Assembly (NCBI RefSeq): GCF_020921035.1
Contig: NC_063153.1
Coordinates: 14,632,001 to 14,696,000 of the forward strand
Direction of reading: 5' to 3'
DNA: 64,000 nt
From: Rhodamnia argentea
Taxonomy: Eukaryota > Streptophyta > Magnoliopsida > Myrtales > Myrtaceae
The position numbers were made by a program, and so were the translations under genes. Under the pieces are notes generated by a model, which did no database searches, was not told where the DNA came from, and was given only the letters and a program-made list of their open reading frames with translations. Positions 63,721 through 64,000 of the stretch are shown in pieces. Each line of letters starts with the position of its first letter. Position 1 is the stretch's first letter.

Positions 63721-63898
63721 TTTCCTTTGCTCATCTGATCTTGAATAGTTTGTTTGAGTTGAGTGTTAGTGCCATGCCCCTCAATACTAACCGAATGATT
63801 ATGAGTTACTTCTCTATTTAATAGATGAATAGAATATTATAAAATCCGGTAATAAGTAAGAGGAGAAAATCTCAAATCGGCTATTTGCATAAACTTAC

Positions 63899-64000
63899 TG
63901 GTATTCTTTTTCGCTACAAGATCAACAATCCCATGAGCTTGGGCTTCTGTTGCTGACATGAAAACATCTCTTTCCATATCTTCGAGTAAAACCCATAAGC
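63899..64000 (-). CDS. Clp protease proteolytic subunit, 3' exon fragment (runs off right edge)
   Basis: Reading the minus strand from the right edge gives [20 protein letters not shown] then [10 protein letters not shown]. This is the conserved C-terminal region of ClpP-type subunits (RD-FMS-EA-A-GI-D), so a nuclear gene for a plastid or mitochondrial Clp protease subunit is entering from the right. A good splice donor (A|GTAAGT) lies at 63898-63893. If it is not used, the frame runs on to a stop at 63837-63839. Catalytic residues lie outside the window, so ClpP and ClpR cannot be told apart. Confidence 0.7.

Overview
The window is plant nuclear DNA, almost certainly from a core eudicot. Genes have many GT-AG introns, and they sit in AT-rich spacer filled with foldback repeats, microsatellites and LTR-retrotransposon remnants. 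One intron carries an angiosperm Au SINE. The style of the spacer repeats reminds me of Myrtales, but that is a guess. There is no operon, phage, CRISPR array or bacterial-type system here.

Layout. (1) 1-2410, minus: 5' part of an ATP-dependent phosphofructokinase, running off the left edge. (2) 6852-13728, plus: a complete 13-exon mitochondrial processing peptidase alpha subunit. Its promoter has a cluster of site II motifs, and its introns hold an Au SINE and a hAT-like MITE. (3) 15606-18168, minus: a six-exon phosphatidylglycerophosphate phosphatase of the PTPMT type. (4) 18.2-32.1 kb: about 14 kb of spacer with MITEs, a tandem duplication and LTR debris. (5) 32161-33450, plus: a single-exon secreted LRR protein, like an LRX without its extensin tail. 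(6) 36694-39378, minus: a two-exon DUF1005 gene whose assembled sequence has two opposite one-base frameshifts in homopolymers. (7) 39.4-50.3 kb: more repeat-rich spacer. (8) 50337-51912, plus: a three-exon profilin. (9) 53312-56830, minus: a four-exon GH17 beta-1,3-glucanase with an X8 domain and a GPI-type C-terminus. (10) 60759-63420, plus: an unprocessed, 3'-truncated SRP54 pseudogene. (11) 63899-64000, minus: an edge fragment of a Clp protease subunit gene.

The genes do not form one pathway. Their order is still informative: PFK, PTPMT, LRR protein, DUF1005, profilin and GH17 glucanase match neighbours that, from memory, lie close together in Arabidopsis on chromosome 4 (At4g29220 to At4g29360) and chromosome 5 (At5g56590 to At5g56630). 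I read the window as one unfractionated copy of an old gene block, later invaded by MPP-alpha, the SRP54 fragment and many non-autonomous transposons.

The strongest non-gene results are two MULE-like foldback MITEs of one family with perfect 9- and 10-bp target-site duplications, and a recurrent class of AT-rich foldback repeats with short GC-rich cores.
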